39,357 nucleotides of DNA from Candidatus Aminicenantota bacterium (GCA_018262835.1 JADFDP010000016.1:1-39357), one strand, 5' to 3'. Positions 16,262 through 25,689 are shown, counted from the first letter of the stretch. The notes: a model not told the origin generated them from the letters alone. Made by a program: numbers and translations.

Positions 16262-17545
16262 TCAATTTTTCTCCAGCAGCTTTGTGAAAAAGCGGTTGAT
16301 CTTGACCAGGATCTGCAGCAGCACGACCAGCACCTCATAAAAAATGGTGATAACCAGGGCGTATATCGGCACAAAGACGAAATACGCCAGCGGGTAGATC
16401 AGCAGGCCTTGGAAGCTGTCCATGGGGAAAAATTCGAACTGCAGCGGCAAAGTGAGGAAATTGAGTCCGTAGTACTTCAGGATGGGATAAACGGCCAGTA
16501 GCGTCCAGAAAACCAGGATGGCAACGCAGATGAAGCCCTTGATGTAATAGCAGAAATAATCGATGCCCGCATTTTCGTTCTCGGTCACTTCCAGGTCCTT
16601 CCTGCCATAGGCGACGATCTTGCGGAAATAGCGGTAGGGATAGAAAAAGAACGATTCCGCCAGTTTGACGATGCCGACGGCCACCGGATTCTGGCTGGCA
16701 GCCAGGAAATTGACCAATATGGAAACAAAAGAAAAAATGGCCGTAATGACGAACCAGGGCTGATAAAATGTTTCGGGCTGAGCCAGAACCGCCAGGCTGA
16801 TGAGGATCAGGGGCAGGGCTCCCAGCCAACGCGACGGCAGTTTGAGGAATTTGTCCCATTTCGGCGTGGCTTTGCCCAACAGCTTCTGCAGCAGCACCCA
16901 GCCGCTGATGGGAACCAGCAGCAAAACGAAGTCGATCAGCAAAGCCACCAGCAGCCCGCCGGTTGAAAACACGCCCAGGCGCGCATAATTGCCCCAGGCA
17001 TTGCTGCTGGCGCCGATCTTGGCCAGGGCGGAAAAGGCCTGGATGATCTGGGCCAAGCCGATCAGCCCCAGGGCCAGAAAGGCAAAGGCAACAAACAGGC
17101 GGACCGTGTTCTTCATGCCCACGAAAACGGCATCCATGATCTGCGCTTGTGCCGCCAGCAGGTACAGCGCCAGGCCCAAAAACAGGAAAAGGATAAACAG
17201 CGGGTTGACCAGGATGCTGAAGGAAAAATAGTCCAGGCGGCCGGACGGGGCGAGCATCAGCTCCAACTGCTGGAAAAGCCAGTGCAGGAGCAGGAGCAGG
17301 GCCGGCAAGAACGGCAGCCATCTGCTTTTTTCAAAAGTGATGGCCCGGTTTTTCAGCAATGGCGCCAGGATGAAATAAGCGCCGGTCAAAACTGCCAGGT
17401 ACGCCAGAAAATAAGAAATGGTGGTGACCCGGAACGGCTCGCTGAATTCACGCAAAAAATTCACCCACAGTCCCATGAAAGCGACCAGCCAAAAAGCCAG
17501 ATAAAATTTTACGCCATCGGCGCGTTTGGACAGATAAACACCCAT
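16262..17545 (-). CDS. Polytopic membrane protein of unknown function
   Basis: Not recognised (427 aa). Around ten hydrophobic helices are visible, with short loops and no catalytic motif that I can identify. A hydrophilic loop near residue 310 (RYFRKIVAYGRKDLEVTENENAGIDYFCYY) splits the helices into two groups. The ribosome site AAGGAGGG lies 4 bases before the ATG. It follows the sphingomyelin-synthase-like gene after 45 bases on the same strand and is likely co-transcribed, so a shared role in lipid handling is possible but unproven. The 89 bases between this gene and the lipoprotein gene hold no clear terminator. Confidence 0.7.
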   Translation of the reverse strand: MGVYLSKRADGVKFYLAFWLVAFMGLWVNFLREFSEPFRVTTISYFLAYLAVLTGAYFILAPLLKNRAITFEKSRWLPFLPALLLLLHWLFQQLELMLAPSGRLDYFSFSILVNPLFILFLFLGLALYLLAAQAQIMDAVFVGMKNTVRLFVAFAFLALGLIGLAQIIQAFSALAKIGASSNAWGNYARLGVFSTGGLLVALLIDFVLLLVPISGWVLLQKLLGKATPKWDKFLKLPSRWLGALPLILISLAVLAQPETFYQPWFVITAIFSFVSILVNFLAASQNPVAVGIVKLAESFFFYPYRYFRKIVAYGRKDLEVTENENAGIDYFCYYIKGFICVAILVFWTLLAVYPILKYYGLNFLTLPLQFEFFPMDSFQGLLIYPLAYFVFVPIYALVITIFYEVLVVLLQILVKINRFFTKLLEKN

Positions 17546-17590
17546 TAGACCCTCCTTATTGCTTGATTGTAAAAAAAACGGAATTTTTTG

Positions 17591-18316
17591 TCAAAAGCCC
17601 CGGCATTGGAACCAGGAGAATTTCCGGCACAGCCAGCGGTTGCCCAGGGTGAAAACGGCGAAGGTGATGGCGTAAGCGCCGATCACATCGATGGTGTAAT
17701 GCAGGTGCGTCAAGAAGACCACCAACAGGGAAAAGATCTGCAGGGTCAGGAATACGCGGGATTCCTTTTTGCCCAGCCGGCGCGCGAACAGGTACAGCAG
17801 GAAAGTAGTGGCGATGTGGCCGGAAAAGAACATGTCCTTGGTCAAGTAGACCCCCGCCGCGTCCCCAAAAAGCGCCCGGAATGGATCGACCAGCTTCCAC
17901 CAGGTCGGCCACAGCTCAAAGGGGCGCAGGGCATTGACGTCGGCCCCGAAAGGCGGCCCCAGCCCGGTCAGGGGAATCATCAGGCCGCGCGTCAGCGAGA
18001 TGGCCCCGTCGATGAGGATGAAGCGGGCGAAAAGCCGGCGGTCGCGCCAGAGCAGGTAGAAAGCGGGCGGGAAATAGCAGGCGATCCAAAGGTAATAGTT
18101 GATGTGCGCCAGCCAGTCCAGGCGCGGCACCAGGCCCAGGAGCAGGTCGGGAACGGTCGGCGCTGGCCGCAGCTCGTTGAGCAGGACCGGGATGAGCATC
18201 AGGCTGTGGCAGAAATAGCGGAAAACGATGGCCGCCCCCAGGTAGCCGAAAAAGACGCGCCAGGGGTATCCCTTCTGTCCGGGACGTAAAAGGGGCTCAC
18301 TTTTTGCCATGGTCAT
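17591..18316 (-). CDS. PAP2-superfamily protein resembling sphingomyelin/phosphotransferase synthases (PAP2_C type)
   Basis: Integral membrane protein with about six helices (241 aa from ATG 18316; ATG 18310 and GTG 18394 are alternatives and no strong ribosome site decides). The conserved pair is KDMFFSGHIATTFLLY near residue 165 and THLHYTIDVIGAYAIT near residue 205. They place His-His-Asp in the same spacing and context as the D3 and D4 motifs of sphingomyelin synthases ('GDxxFSGHT...HYTxDVxxAY'). The classical PAP2 KX6RP motif is not evident. The likely role is phosphoester transfer or hydrolysis on a lipid at the membrane face. The substrate is unknown. Confidence 0.75.
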   Translation of the reverse strand: MTMAKSEPLLRPGQKGYPWRVFFGYLGAAIVFRYFCHSLMLIPVLLNELRPAPTVPDLLLGLVPRLDWLAHINYYLWIACYFPPAFYLLWRDRRLFARFILIDGAISLTRGLMIPLTGLGPPFGADVNALRPFELWPTWWKLVDPFRALFGDAAGVYLTKDMFFSGHIATTFLLYLFARRLGKKESRVFLTLQIFSLLVVFLTHLHYTIDVIGAYAITFAVFTLGNRWLCRKFSWFQCRGF

Positions 18317-18376
18317 GCCAGTATTTTTCTTTTGCCAAACGGGCTCCAGGAGCAAAGATTCCCACAAGTCCGCGAC

Positions 18377-18405
18377 AAGCCCCAGTAGTACCACAGGGGC
18401 TTTTT
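18377..18405 (+). terminator. GC-rich hairpin with T-run between divergent genes
   Basis: AAGCCCC (18377-18383) and GGGGCTT (18396-18402) pair around a 12-base loop, followed by TTT on the + strand, which has the form of a rho-independent terminator. No plus-strand gene ends just upstream, so its use as a terminator is doubtful. On the minus strand it overlaps a possible promoter of the PAP2_C-like gene, with TTGACA (18413 to 18408) and a poor -10 TACTAC 17 bases further. It could instead be an operator or a block to stray transcription. Confidence 0.35.
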
Positions 18406-18438
18406 CCTGTCAACCGGAACAGGAAATTGAAATAAAAG

Positions 18439-18467
18439 TTGACAAAACAGCAAATTAATACCATAAT
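18439..18467 (+). promoter_or_regulatory. Sigma70 promoter of the TetR/Fe-S operon
   Basis: Perfect TTGACA (18439-18444), a 17-base spacer and CATAAT (18462-18467, five of six matches). The start of transcription would be near 18474, exactly where the palindrome described next begins. Confidence 0.7.
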
Positions 18468-18473
18468 GGTTAT

Positions 18474-18493
18474 GTTAGTGAATGTTAACTAAC
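18474..18493 (+). promoter_or_regulatory. Candidate TetR operator
   Basis: GTTAGT and ACTAAC form a perfect 6-base inverted repeat around 8 bases, 20 bases in total. It lies between the -10 box and the TetR start codon, covering the expected transcription start. Its place and size fit autorepression by the TetR protein encoded 11 bases downstream. Confidence 0.55.
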
Positions 18494-18504
18494 AGGAAGT
18501 GAAC

Positions 18505-19098
18505 ATGAAGGAAATCACGGTTAGGCAGCAGGAGATCGTCGCCGCCGCCCTGGGCATCATCAGTGAGCGTGGGCTGGAAGCGCTGACCGTCAAGAACATC
18601 GCTGCCCGGGTCGGCTTCAGCGACGCGGCGGTCTACCGCCATTTCAAGAACAAGGCGCAGATATTGAGCACCCTGATCGACCTGTTCGCCCACAGCTCGG
18701 CGCAGCTGCTGGAAGAGATCAACGCCTGCGACTGCAAGAACCTGGACAAGATCAAGCTGTTTTTTCTCGACCGCTGCCGCGTTTTTTCAGCCGAGCGCGT
18801 CCTGGCCACGGTCATGTTCGCGGAAAATTTGTTCCAGAACGATCCGCGCCTGGCCGCCAAGATCCACGAGGTGCTGGGCAGCCACCGCGAACTGCTGCTA
18901 AAAACCATTCGCGCCGGCCAACGGCAAAAAGCGATCCGGGCGCTTCCCGCCGAGCACCTGTTCGACGTGGTCATGGGCTCGCTGCGCCTGCTGGTGCTGC
19001 AATGGCGGGTCAGCAGTTACAGCTTCGACCTGATGCGCGCCGGGGAAAAGCTGTGGCGCTCACTGGCAACGCTCATCACGGAAACAAAAGGAGGTTGA
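18505..19098 (+). CDS. TetR/AcrR-family transcriptional regulator
   Basis: DNA-binding repressor (197 aa from ATG 18505, which has AGGAA six to seven bases upstream; the ORF track starts two codons earlier at a GTG). The N-terminal helix-turn-helix is clear: ALTVKNIAARVGFSDAAVYRHFKNKAQIL, residues ~25-53. The rest is an all-helical ligand/dimer domain with an RVFSAERVLATVMFAENLF segment. A CDCK stretch near residue 74 could sense redox or metal state, but this is speculative. It is the first gene of a run with a 2x[4Fe-4S] protein, a cupin, NifS and NifU, and so probably controls that set. Confidence 0.9.
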   Translation: MKEITVRQQEIVAAALGIISERGLEALTVKNIAARVGFSDAAVYRHFKNKAQILSTLIDLFAHSSAQLLEEINACDCKNLDKIKLFFLDRCRVFSAERVLATVMFAENLFQNDPRLAAKIHEVLGSHRELLLKTIRAGQRQKAIRALPAEHLFDVVMGSLRLLVLQWRVSSYSFDLMRAGEKLWRSLATLITETKGG

Positions 19099-19099
19099 C

Positions 19100-19999
19100 A
19101 TGAAACGAAAAATAATTCGCATCGACGCCGATGTCTGCAACGGCTGCGGCGATTGCCTGCCCAATTGCCCGGAAGGCGCCCTGCAGCTCATCGACGGTAA
19201 GGCCCGCCTGGTTTCCGACCTGTTCTGCGACGGCCTGGGCGCCTGCATCGGCACCTGCCCCCTGGGTGCCATCCATATCGAGGAGCGGGAAGCCGCGCCC
19301 TATGATGAAAGCCTGGTCATGGCCAACATCGTGACCCAGGGCGACAACGTCATCCGCGCCCACCTCGACCACCTGGCCGCCCATAACGAAACGAAGTACC
19401 TGGAACAGGCCCGGCAATTCCTGCGCGAGCACGGCATGCCCTTGCCCGCCCCGCAGGGGGGGCGTCCCCGAGGGGAACATCCCCGAGGGGGGCTGCCGGA
19501 GTCGGAAAAGCCAAAAAGCCCCGAATCCCACGGCTGTCCGGGCTCGCAGATGCATGACCGCCGCGAGAAGGAAGCCGCGCATTCAGGGCCGGCAGCATCC
19601 GCGGCCAACGGGTCGGCCTCCGCGTCCGAACTGCGCACCTGGCCGGTGCAGCTGCAGCTGCTCAATCCCCAGGCCTCGTTCTTCGACAACGCCGACCTGC
19701 TGATCGCCGCCGACTGCGTCCCCTTCGCCCACGCTGCGTTCCACGAAAATTTCGTCAAGGGCAAGATCCCCGTCATTTTCTGCCCCAAGCTGGACCATGC
19801 CGGCGAGCAGTACTTGGCCAAGCTGACCGCGATTTTCACCCTGCACCCGATCCGCTCCCTGCACGTGGTGCACATGGAGGTCCCCTGCTGCTCGGGCACC
19901 GTGTCCCTGGTGCGCCAGGCCCTGGCCCAGTCGGGACGGCAGGTCCCGCTCCACGAATACACGATCTCGCTGCAAGGCCAATTACTGGCAAAAAAGTGA
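19100..19999 (+). CDS. 2x[4Fe-4S] ferredoxin-domain redox protein with HGCPGS motif
   Basis: Iron-sulfur protein (299 aa). The first 60 residues hold two clusters: CNGCGDCLPNCPEGAL and CDGLGACIGTCPLGAI, the first with full CxxCxxCxxxCP and the second beginning C-x5-C. A conserved HGCPGS follows near residue 145. The C-terminal ~120 residues, with LRTWPVQLQLLNP, ADLLIAADCVPFAHAAFH, FCPKLDH and MEVPCCSG, form a domain seen in stand-alone anaerobe ferredoxin proteins often next to regulators. Electron partners are unknown. Between the clusters and HGCPGS lies a low-complexity Gly/Arg/Pro insert. AAAAGGAGGT precedes ATG 19100, one base after the TetR stop. Confidence 0.85.
   Translation: MKRKIIRIDADVCNGCGDCLPNCPEGALQLIDGKARLVSDLFCDGLGACIGTCPLGAIHIEEREAAPYDESLVMANIVTQGDNVIRAHLDHLAAHNETKYLEQARQFLREHGMPLPAPQGGRPRGEHPRGGLPESEKPKSPESHGCPGSQMHDRREKEAAHSGPAASAANGSASASELRTWPVQLQLLNPQASFFDNADLLIAADCVPFAHAAFHENFVKGKIPVIFCPKLDHAGEQYLAKLTAIFTLHPIRSLHVVHMEVPCCSGTVSLVRQALAQSGRQVPLHEYTISLQGQLLAKK
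19449..19490 (+). repeat. Three CCCC-n-GGGG palindromes inside the ferredoxin gene
   Basis: Three short hairpin units stand in a row: CCCC-GCA-GGGG (19449-19459), TCCCC-GA-GGGGA (19465-19476) and TCCCC-GA-GGGG (19480-19490). The last two repeat with a ~15-base period and encode RPRGEHPRGG. The number of bases is a multiple of three, so the frame survives. Confidence 0.65.
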
Positions 20000-20014
20000 T
20001 GCAAGGAGAAAAAT

Positions 20015-20344
20015 ATGCCTGAAATAATGAACGTCAAAGAAATGGTGGCTTACCAGCAAGGCGCCGTGGTCAGCAAGACCCTGGTCGAGAAGGAGACCGG
20101 GACGGTCACGTTGTTCGCCTTCGACGTCGGCCAGTCCCTGAGCGAGCATACCGCCCCCTTCGACGCTCTGGCCCAGGTCACCGAAGGCCGCGCAGAGATC
20201 CTCATCGCCGGAATTCCGCACCTGGTCGGCGAAGGCGAGATGCTGGTCATGCCCGCCAATAAGTCGCACGCGCTCAAGGCCCTCACCCCGTTCAAGATGA
20301 TGCTGACCATGATCCGCTCGCAGGGCAAGCAGCCGATAAAATAA
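20015..20344 (+). CDS. Small cupin-domain protein
   Basis: Single-domain cupin (109 aa) without signal peptide, so cytoplasmic. The beta-barrel pattern is seen in GQSLSEHTAPFDALAQVTEGRAEILIAG (cupin motif 1, with one histidine and a later glutamate) and GEGEMLVMPANKSHALKAL (motif 2 with the conserved P-x3-H). Metal binding is likely but the full ligand set cannot be confirmed. AAGGAGAA lies before ATG 20015, 15 bases after the ferredoxin gene. Similar cupins often accompany redox proteins and regulators in anaerobes; the function is unknown. Confidence 0.85.
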   Translation: MPEIMNVKEMVAYQQGAVVSKTLVEKETGTVTLFAFDVGQSLSEHTAPFDALAQVTEGRAEILIAGIPHLVGEGEMLVMPANKSHALKALTPFKMMLTMIRSQGKQPIK

Positions 20345-20384
20345 GCGGCGATCCCCCATTGGATTGGGTTTATTTGAAGCGCCC

Positions 20385-21615
<1,231 letters not shown>

Positions 21616-21641
21616 AGAAAGACAAGCATGAGCGAGGCAAC

Positions 21642-22607
21642 ATGGCAAAGAACGATTTGATCGGCGGGTCACTCTGGGAGCAATATTCCGCCATTGTCAG
21701 CGAGCGGATGAACAACCCCCGGCACCGTGGCGAGATCAGCGAGGAGGAGGCCAAGGCCCTGGGAGCGCGGCTGATCGTGGCCGACTGGGGCGCGGAGTCC
21801 TGCGGCGACGCCGTGCGCCTGTACTGGGCCGTGGACCCCAAGACCGACCGCATCCTGCAGGCGAAATTCAAGAGCTTCGGCTGCGGCACCGCCATCGCCT
21901 CATCGGACATGATGGCCGAGCTTTCCATTGGCAAGACCGTGGACGAAGCCCTGAAGATCACCAATATCGAGGTGGAGCGATCCCTCAGGGATGACGCAGA
22001 AACCCCGGCCATCCCCCCCCAGAAAATGCATTGCAGCGTCATGGCCTACGACGTGATCAAAAAGGCGGCCTCGGTCTACAAGGGCGTGGACTTGTCCAGC
22101 CTGGCCGAGGAGGACATCGTCTGCGAGTGCGCCCGCGTCGGCTTGCGCACGATCAGGGAGGTCATCCGCATCAACGACCTGAAAACGGTGGAAGAGATCA
22201 CCCAGTTCACCAAGGCCGGGGCCTTCTGCAAATCCTGTCTGCGCCCTGGCGGGCATGAGAAACGCAAATATTACCTGGTCGACATCCTGCGCGATACCCG
22301 CACCGCCATGGAACAGGAAAAACTTTTCGCCCAGGCCGACGCCGGCGATTTTTCGGCCAAGAACCTGATCCAGAAACACCGGGCCATCGAAAAAGCCCTG
22401 GACGAAAAGATCCGTCCGGCCCTGGCCGCCGACGGCGGCAGCATTGAGGTCGTCGACATCCGTGAAAGCGAAGGAACGGTCAGCGTCTATATCCGTTACC
22501 TGGGCGCCTGCCGGGGCTGCATCAGCAGCACCAAGGGCACTTTGCAGTTCATCGAAAACATGCTGCATCAGGAACTGGCCGGAAACATTCGCGTTATTCC
22601 GGTCTGA
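21642..22607 (+). CDS. nifU: NifU, three-domain Fe-S scaffold protein
   Basis: Modular scaffold (321 aa from ATG 21642; the longer ORF-track start would read through the end of nifS). Domain 1 is IscU-like with the three cluster ligands in ESCGDAV, SFGCGTAIASSD and KMHCSVMAYD. Domain 2 is a BFD-like [2Fe-2S] domain with CECARVGLRTIREVI and AFCKSCLRPGG. Domain 3 is the NifU C-terminal domain with LGACRGCISSTKGTLQFIE. All cysteines expected for each domain are present. No nitrogenase genes are visible, so it most likely serves general Fe-S assembly, as NIF systems do in many anaerobes, including clusters for the hydrogenase upstream. Confidence 0.95.
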   Translation: MAKNDLIGGSLWEQYSAIVSERMNNPRHRGEISEEEAKALGARLIVADWGAESCGDAVRLYWAVDPKTDRILQAKFKSFGCGTAIASSDMMAELSIGKTVDEALKITNIEVERSLRDDAETPAIPPQKMHCSVMAYDVIKKAASVYKGVDLSSLAEEDIVCECARVGLRTIREVIRINDLKTVEEITQFTKAGAFCKSCLRPGGHEKRKYYLVDILRDTRTAMEQEKLFAQADAGDFSAKNLIQKHRAIEKALDEKIRPALAADGGSIEVVDIRESEGTVSVYIRYLGACRGCISSTKGTLQFIENMLHQELAGNIRVIPV

Positions 22608-22622
22608 ATAAATTTAAAATTA

Positions 22623-22651
22623 TTGTTGAAATAAAGCAATTCAGATATAAT
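22623..22651 (+). promoter_or_regulatory. Promoter upstream of the diguanylate cyclase
   Basis: TTGTTG (22623-22628), 17 bases, then perfect TATAAT (22646-22651). The expected transcript start is only a few bases before ATG 22662, so the message may have almost no leader. Confidence 0.4.
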
Positions 22652-22661
22652 TCTCTGGCAA

Positions 22662-23996
22662 ATGGCAGAAAGGATGAAACTGCTTTTGAGCAAAAGCGCG
22701 AAGGGGAGAAAATTGGCTTCCGGTAAAAATTTGCGGGAGAACAAACTCCGCCTCCAGGACCTGCTGCAGCACCTGCCGGTCGGCGTCTATCGCACCACCA
22801 CCGAAGGCCGCATCATCGAGGCCAACCAGGCCCTGGCCGACATCCTTGGCTGCAAGAGGATTGCCGACCTGTGGCAGGCGAATGTCAACGATTTCTACGT
22901 CAAAAGAAAAGCACGGCTCGACCATATGCAGCGGTTGACCTCCGCCCTGACCGACTTCAGAGAATTCGAACTGCGTATCAAGGGCGCAGGGACCATCTGG
23001 GTCAGGGATTATCCCCGTGCCGTGAAGGGCCCTGACGGCCGGGTACTCTACTTCGACGGCATCCTGGTCGACATCAGTGAGCGCAAGCGCATGGAAGAAG
23101 CCCTGTCCAGATCGGAGCAGGACTATCGCCGGCTCTTTGAGCACGCCCACGATGCCATCGTCATCTTCGCCCTCAAAGGCGAGACCATACTGGACGTAAA
23201 CCACCGCGCCTGCGAACTATACGGCTTCAGCCGCGAGGAAATGATCGGCATGTCGCTGGAAAAGATCAGCAAAGACGTGGCGCAGGGGAAAGCACGAATC
23301 AAAAGCATCCTGAAAAACAAGATATTTCGCAATTTCGAGACCGTCCATTTCCGCAAGGACGGCAACGAGATGCTGCTGGAGATCAATGCGGCATTGGTCG
23401 CCTATAAAAACCAGCCGGCCATTTTAAGCATCAACCGCGACATCACCCGCCGCCGGCTCCTGGAAGAGACCATTCGCCAGATGGCTTACCAGGACTCGCT
23501 GACCGGGCTGCCGAACCGCTCCCTGCTCAACGACCGCCTGGTGCAGGCCCTGGCTTATGCCAAGCGGCGCGGCCAGAAAGTGACGCTGCTGTATCTCGAT
23601 TTGGACGGATTCAAAGCCATCAACGACACGCATGGCCACGGCAGCGGCGACGAATTGCTCAAGGTCATCGCCGCCCGGCTGACCGGACAGCTCCGCCAAA
23701 GCGACACCGTGGCCCGCCTGGGCGGCGACGAATTCCTGATCCTGCTGCCTGAGGCCGGCCATGCCCGCGACGGGGCCAGGATCGCCCGTAAAATCCTGAA
23801 TACGATCCGTCGCACCGGCCGGATCGGCAATCGCCTGCTGAAGGTTTCCGGCAGCATCGGCATGGCCATCTACCCTCAGGATGGCCGGAATGCCCAGACT
23901 TTGATGCGGCATGCCGACCAAGCCATGTACGCCGCCAAGGCCAATGGACGCGATACCTGCTGCCGCTACATAAAACAAAGCAAAAAAAAACCCTGA
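22662..23996 (+). CDS. PAS-PAS-GGDEF diguanylate cyclase
   Basis: Cytoplasmic signalling enzyme (444 aa, no membrane helix) that would make cyclic di-GMP from two GTP. A first PAS domain (residues ~28-135, starting LQHLPVGVYRTTTEGRIIEAN) ends in a PAC-like YFDGILVDISERKRMEE. A second PAS follows (~145-260, with LFEHAHDAIVIFALKGETILDVNHRACELY). The GGDEF domain (~275-440) has an intact RLGGDEFLILL active site and an RQSD inhibitory site five residues before it, so product feedback is expected. No EAL or HD-GYP domain is attached. The start is uncertain; ATG 22674 is an alternative. Confidence 0.93.
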   Translation: MAERMKLLLSKSAKGRKLASGKNLRENKLRLQDLLQHLPVGVYRTTTEGRIIEANQALADILGCKRIADLWQANVNDFYVKRKARLDHMQRLTSALTDFREFELRIKGAGTIWVRDYPRAVKGPDGRVLYFDGILVDISERKRMEEALSRSEQDYRRLFEHAHDAIVIFALKGETILDVNHRACELYGFSREEMIGMSLEKISKDVAQGKARIKSILKNKIFRNFETVHFRKDGNEMLLEINAALVAYKNQPAILSINRDITRRRLLEETIRQMAYQDSLTGLPNRSLLNDRLVQALAYAKRRGQKVTLLYLDLDGFKAINDTHGHGSGDELLKVIAARLTGQLRQSDTVARLGGDEFLILLPEAGHARDGARIARKILNTIRRTGRIGNRLLKVSGSIGMAIYPQDGRNAQTLMRHADQAMYAAKANGRDTCCRYIKQSKKKP

Positions 23997-24030
23997 AGAC
24001 CTATCGCGGACCGAACGCAGAACAAAATCT

Positions 24031-24059
24031 TTGACACGCCGTTCCGCTTCCTCTAAAAT
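24031..24059 (+). promoter_or_regulatory. Sigma70 promoter of the M28 peptidase gene
   Basis: Perfect TTGACA (24031-24036), 17 bases, then TAAAAT (24054-24059). The gene starts at ATG 24079 with GAGGTG just upstream. The TTG of this -35 is what the ORF track took as the gene start. Confidence 0.65.
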
Positions 24060-24078
24060 AAAACTCTCGAGGTGCAGC

Positions 24079-25683
24079 ATGAAAAAAATTGCGCTCATGA
24101 CCCTGACAATTTTATTCTTGACAATTTTCACCCAGGGCAGCGATCTTCAGGATCGCTGCGACAGGCTTTCCCGCAGCCAGCTGCAGAGCGTGATCGAATT
24201 CCTAAGCTCTGATGCCTTGGAGGGCCGGGCACCGGGAACCCGGGGCGGCGAACTGACGGAGATATACCTGCATAACCTTTTCAAGCTGCTGGGTCTGGTC
24301 AGCCGCTTCCAGCCGTTCACTCTCCATGGCTTTCAACTCAGCGAATTGAGCGTGTCCGCCGGCGGAAAGGAACTGACCTATCGTGAAGACACGGTCGGGA
24401 GTTATGTCCGCCCCGAAGCCGGTTTCAGCATTGAAGGCAACGCGGTTTTTGTCGGTTTCGGCATCCGCACGCCATTGTGGAACTGGGATGATTTCAAGAA
24501 AGCCGACCTGCGCGGCAAAGTACTGCTGGTCCGGGTCAACGATCCCGGGATGTATATCCCGCAAATATTCGATGGCAGCGCCCTTACTTATTTCGGCCGC
24601 TGGACCTACAAGATCGAGGAAGCAGCCAAAGCCGGGGCCGCGGCCATTCTGCTCATCCATACCACGCCCACGGCCGGCTACGACTGGCAAGTGGTCAAAA
24701 ACTCCTGGTCGGGCGAAGAGTTGTACCTGCCGTCCAGCCTGGAGAGCGACCTGAAATTCAGGGGCTGGATCCGCGAACCGAGCTTGAAATCACTTCTGGC
24801 CGAAAATAAAATTGACCTGGAGCACCTGTATAAAAAGTCGCTCAGCCGCAAATTCCGCCCCATAGACCTGGGTTTCAAGATCAGGATCTCCGGCCGCAAC
24901 TCCTTCCGTCTGCTGAATACGCGCAACGTCATCGGCGAAATTTCCGGCCGCTCGGGAAAAAACATCGTGCTCAGCGCCCATATTGACCATTTCGGCCGCA
25001 ACGGACAACTGGCCGGCGACCAGATATTCAACGGCGCCATCGACAACGGTTCGGCCGTGGCGACCATGGCGCTGGTCGCCAAGGTTTTCGCTGACACCGG
25101 CAAAGAACTCCATTACGGACTGACGTTCCTGGCCTGCCAAGCCGAGGAAGCGGGACTTCTGGGCTCGAAATATTTCGTGGCCGCCAGCGAGCGTGAAAAA
25201 ATCGCGGCCAACATCAATTTCGAATCCACGCCGGTCTGGGAAAAGAGCCTGGACGCCTTCGCCGAAGGAGCCCGCTATTCGACCCTGGAGGAAGCCGTGC
25301 GCCGGGTAGCGGCGGCCCAGGGGCTGGGCTACAGCCAGTTCTCCCTCGCCGACCAGGGGCTTTTTTACCGTTCCGACCAATTTCCCTTCGCCCAGGCCGG
25401 AATCCCGGCCATTTGGCTTTCAGCCGGGGAAAAATCCGTCTCGGGGCGCAACCGCATCGCCGAATTTTTCAAGGGCGGCGCCTATCACACGGTCAAGGAC
25501 GAGTATGACCCCGCCTGGGAGCTGGAAAGCCTGCGCCAGACGGTAAAACTGGCCGTGGGCCTGATCGAGCACTTGAATCTGACCCGGGAGATTCCGCGCT
25601 GGAAGACAGGCCTGACCTTTCCCATGGAAGGCCCGGCGTTCAAATCGGCGGGCCAATCCAAAAAATCGGGCGCCCCCCGTTGA
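24079..25683 (+). CDS. Secreted M28-family metallopeptidase with PA domain
   Basis: Exported zinc peptidase (534 aa). Signal peptide KKIALMTLTILFLTIFTQG is followed by a mature protein beginning near residue 20. The N-terminal part up to ~residue 270 includes a protease-associated domain (LRGKVLLVRVNDPG, EEAAKAGAAAILLIH). The M28 catalytic domain has the metal ligands and catalytic acid in order: SAHIDHFG, GAIDNGSAVATM, CQAEEAGLLGS, NFESTP and AYHTVKDEYD. The fourth ligand position is Glu where many family members have Asp, which is allowed. The role is probably release of amino acids from peptides outside the inner membrane. Confidence 0.92.
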   Translation: MKKIALMTLTILFLTIFTQGSDLQDRCDRLSRSQLQSVIEFLSSDALEGRAPGTRGGELTEIYLHNLFKLLGLVSRFQPFTLHGFQLSELSVSAGGKELTYREDTVGSYVRPEAGFSIEGNAVFVGFGIRTPLWNWDDFKKADLRGKVLLVRVNDPGMYIPQIFDGSALTYFGRWTYKIEEAAKAGAAAILLIHTTPTAGYDWQVVKNSWSGEELYLPSSLESDLKFRGWIREPSLKSLLAENKIDLEHLYKKSLSRKFRPIDLGFKIRISGRNSFRLLNTRNVIGEISGRSGKNIVLSAHIDHFGRNGQLAGDQIFNGAIDNGSAVATMALVAKVFADTGKELHYGLTFLACQAEEAGLLGSKYFVAASEREKIAANINFESTPVWEKSLDAFAEGARYSTLEEAVRRVAAAQGLGYSQFSLADQGLFYRSDQFPFAQAGIPAIWLSAGEKSVSGRNRIAEFFKGGAYHTVKDEYDPAWELESLRQTVKLAVGLIEHLNLTREIPRWKTGLTFPMEGPAFKSAGQSKKSGAPR

Positions 25684-25689
25684 AAACAA

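Noticed and set aside
16335-17321. Minus-strand ORF of 328 aa in another frame of the membrane-protein gene
   Set aside because: Ala/Gly/Pro-rich shadow; the 427 aa frame has regular membrane helices and a good ribosome site.
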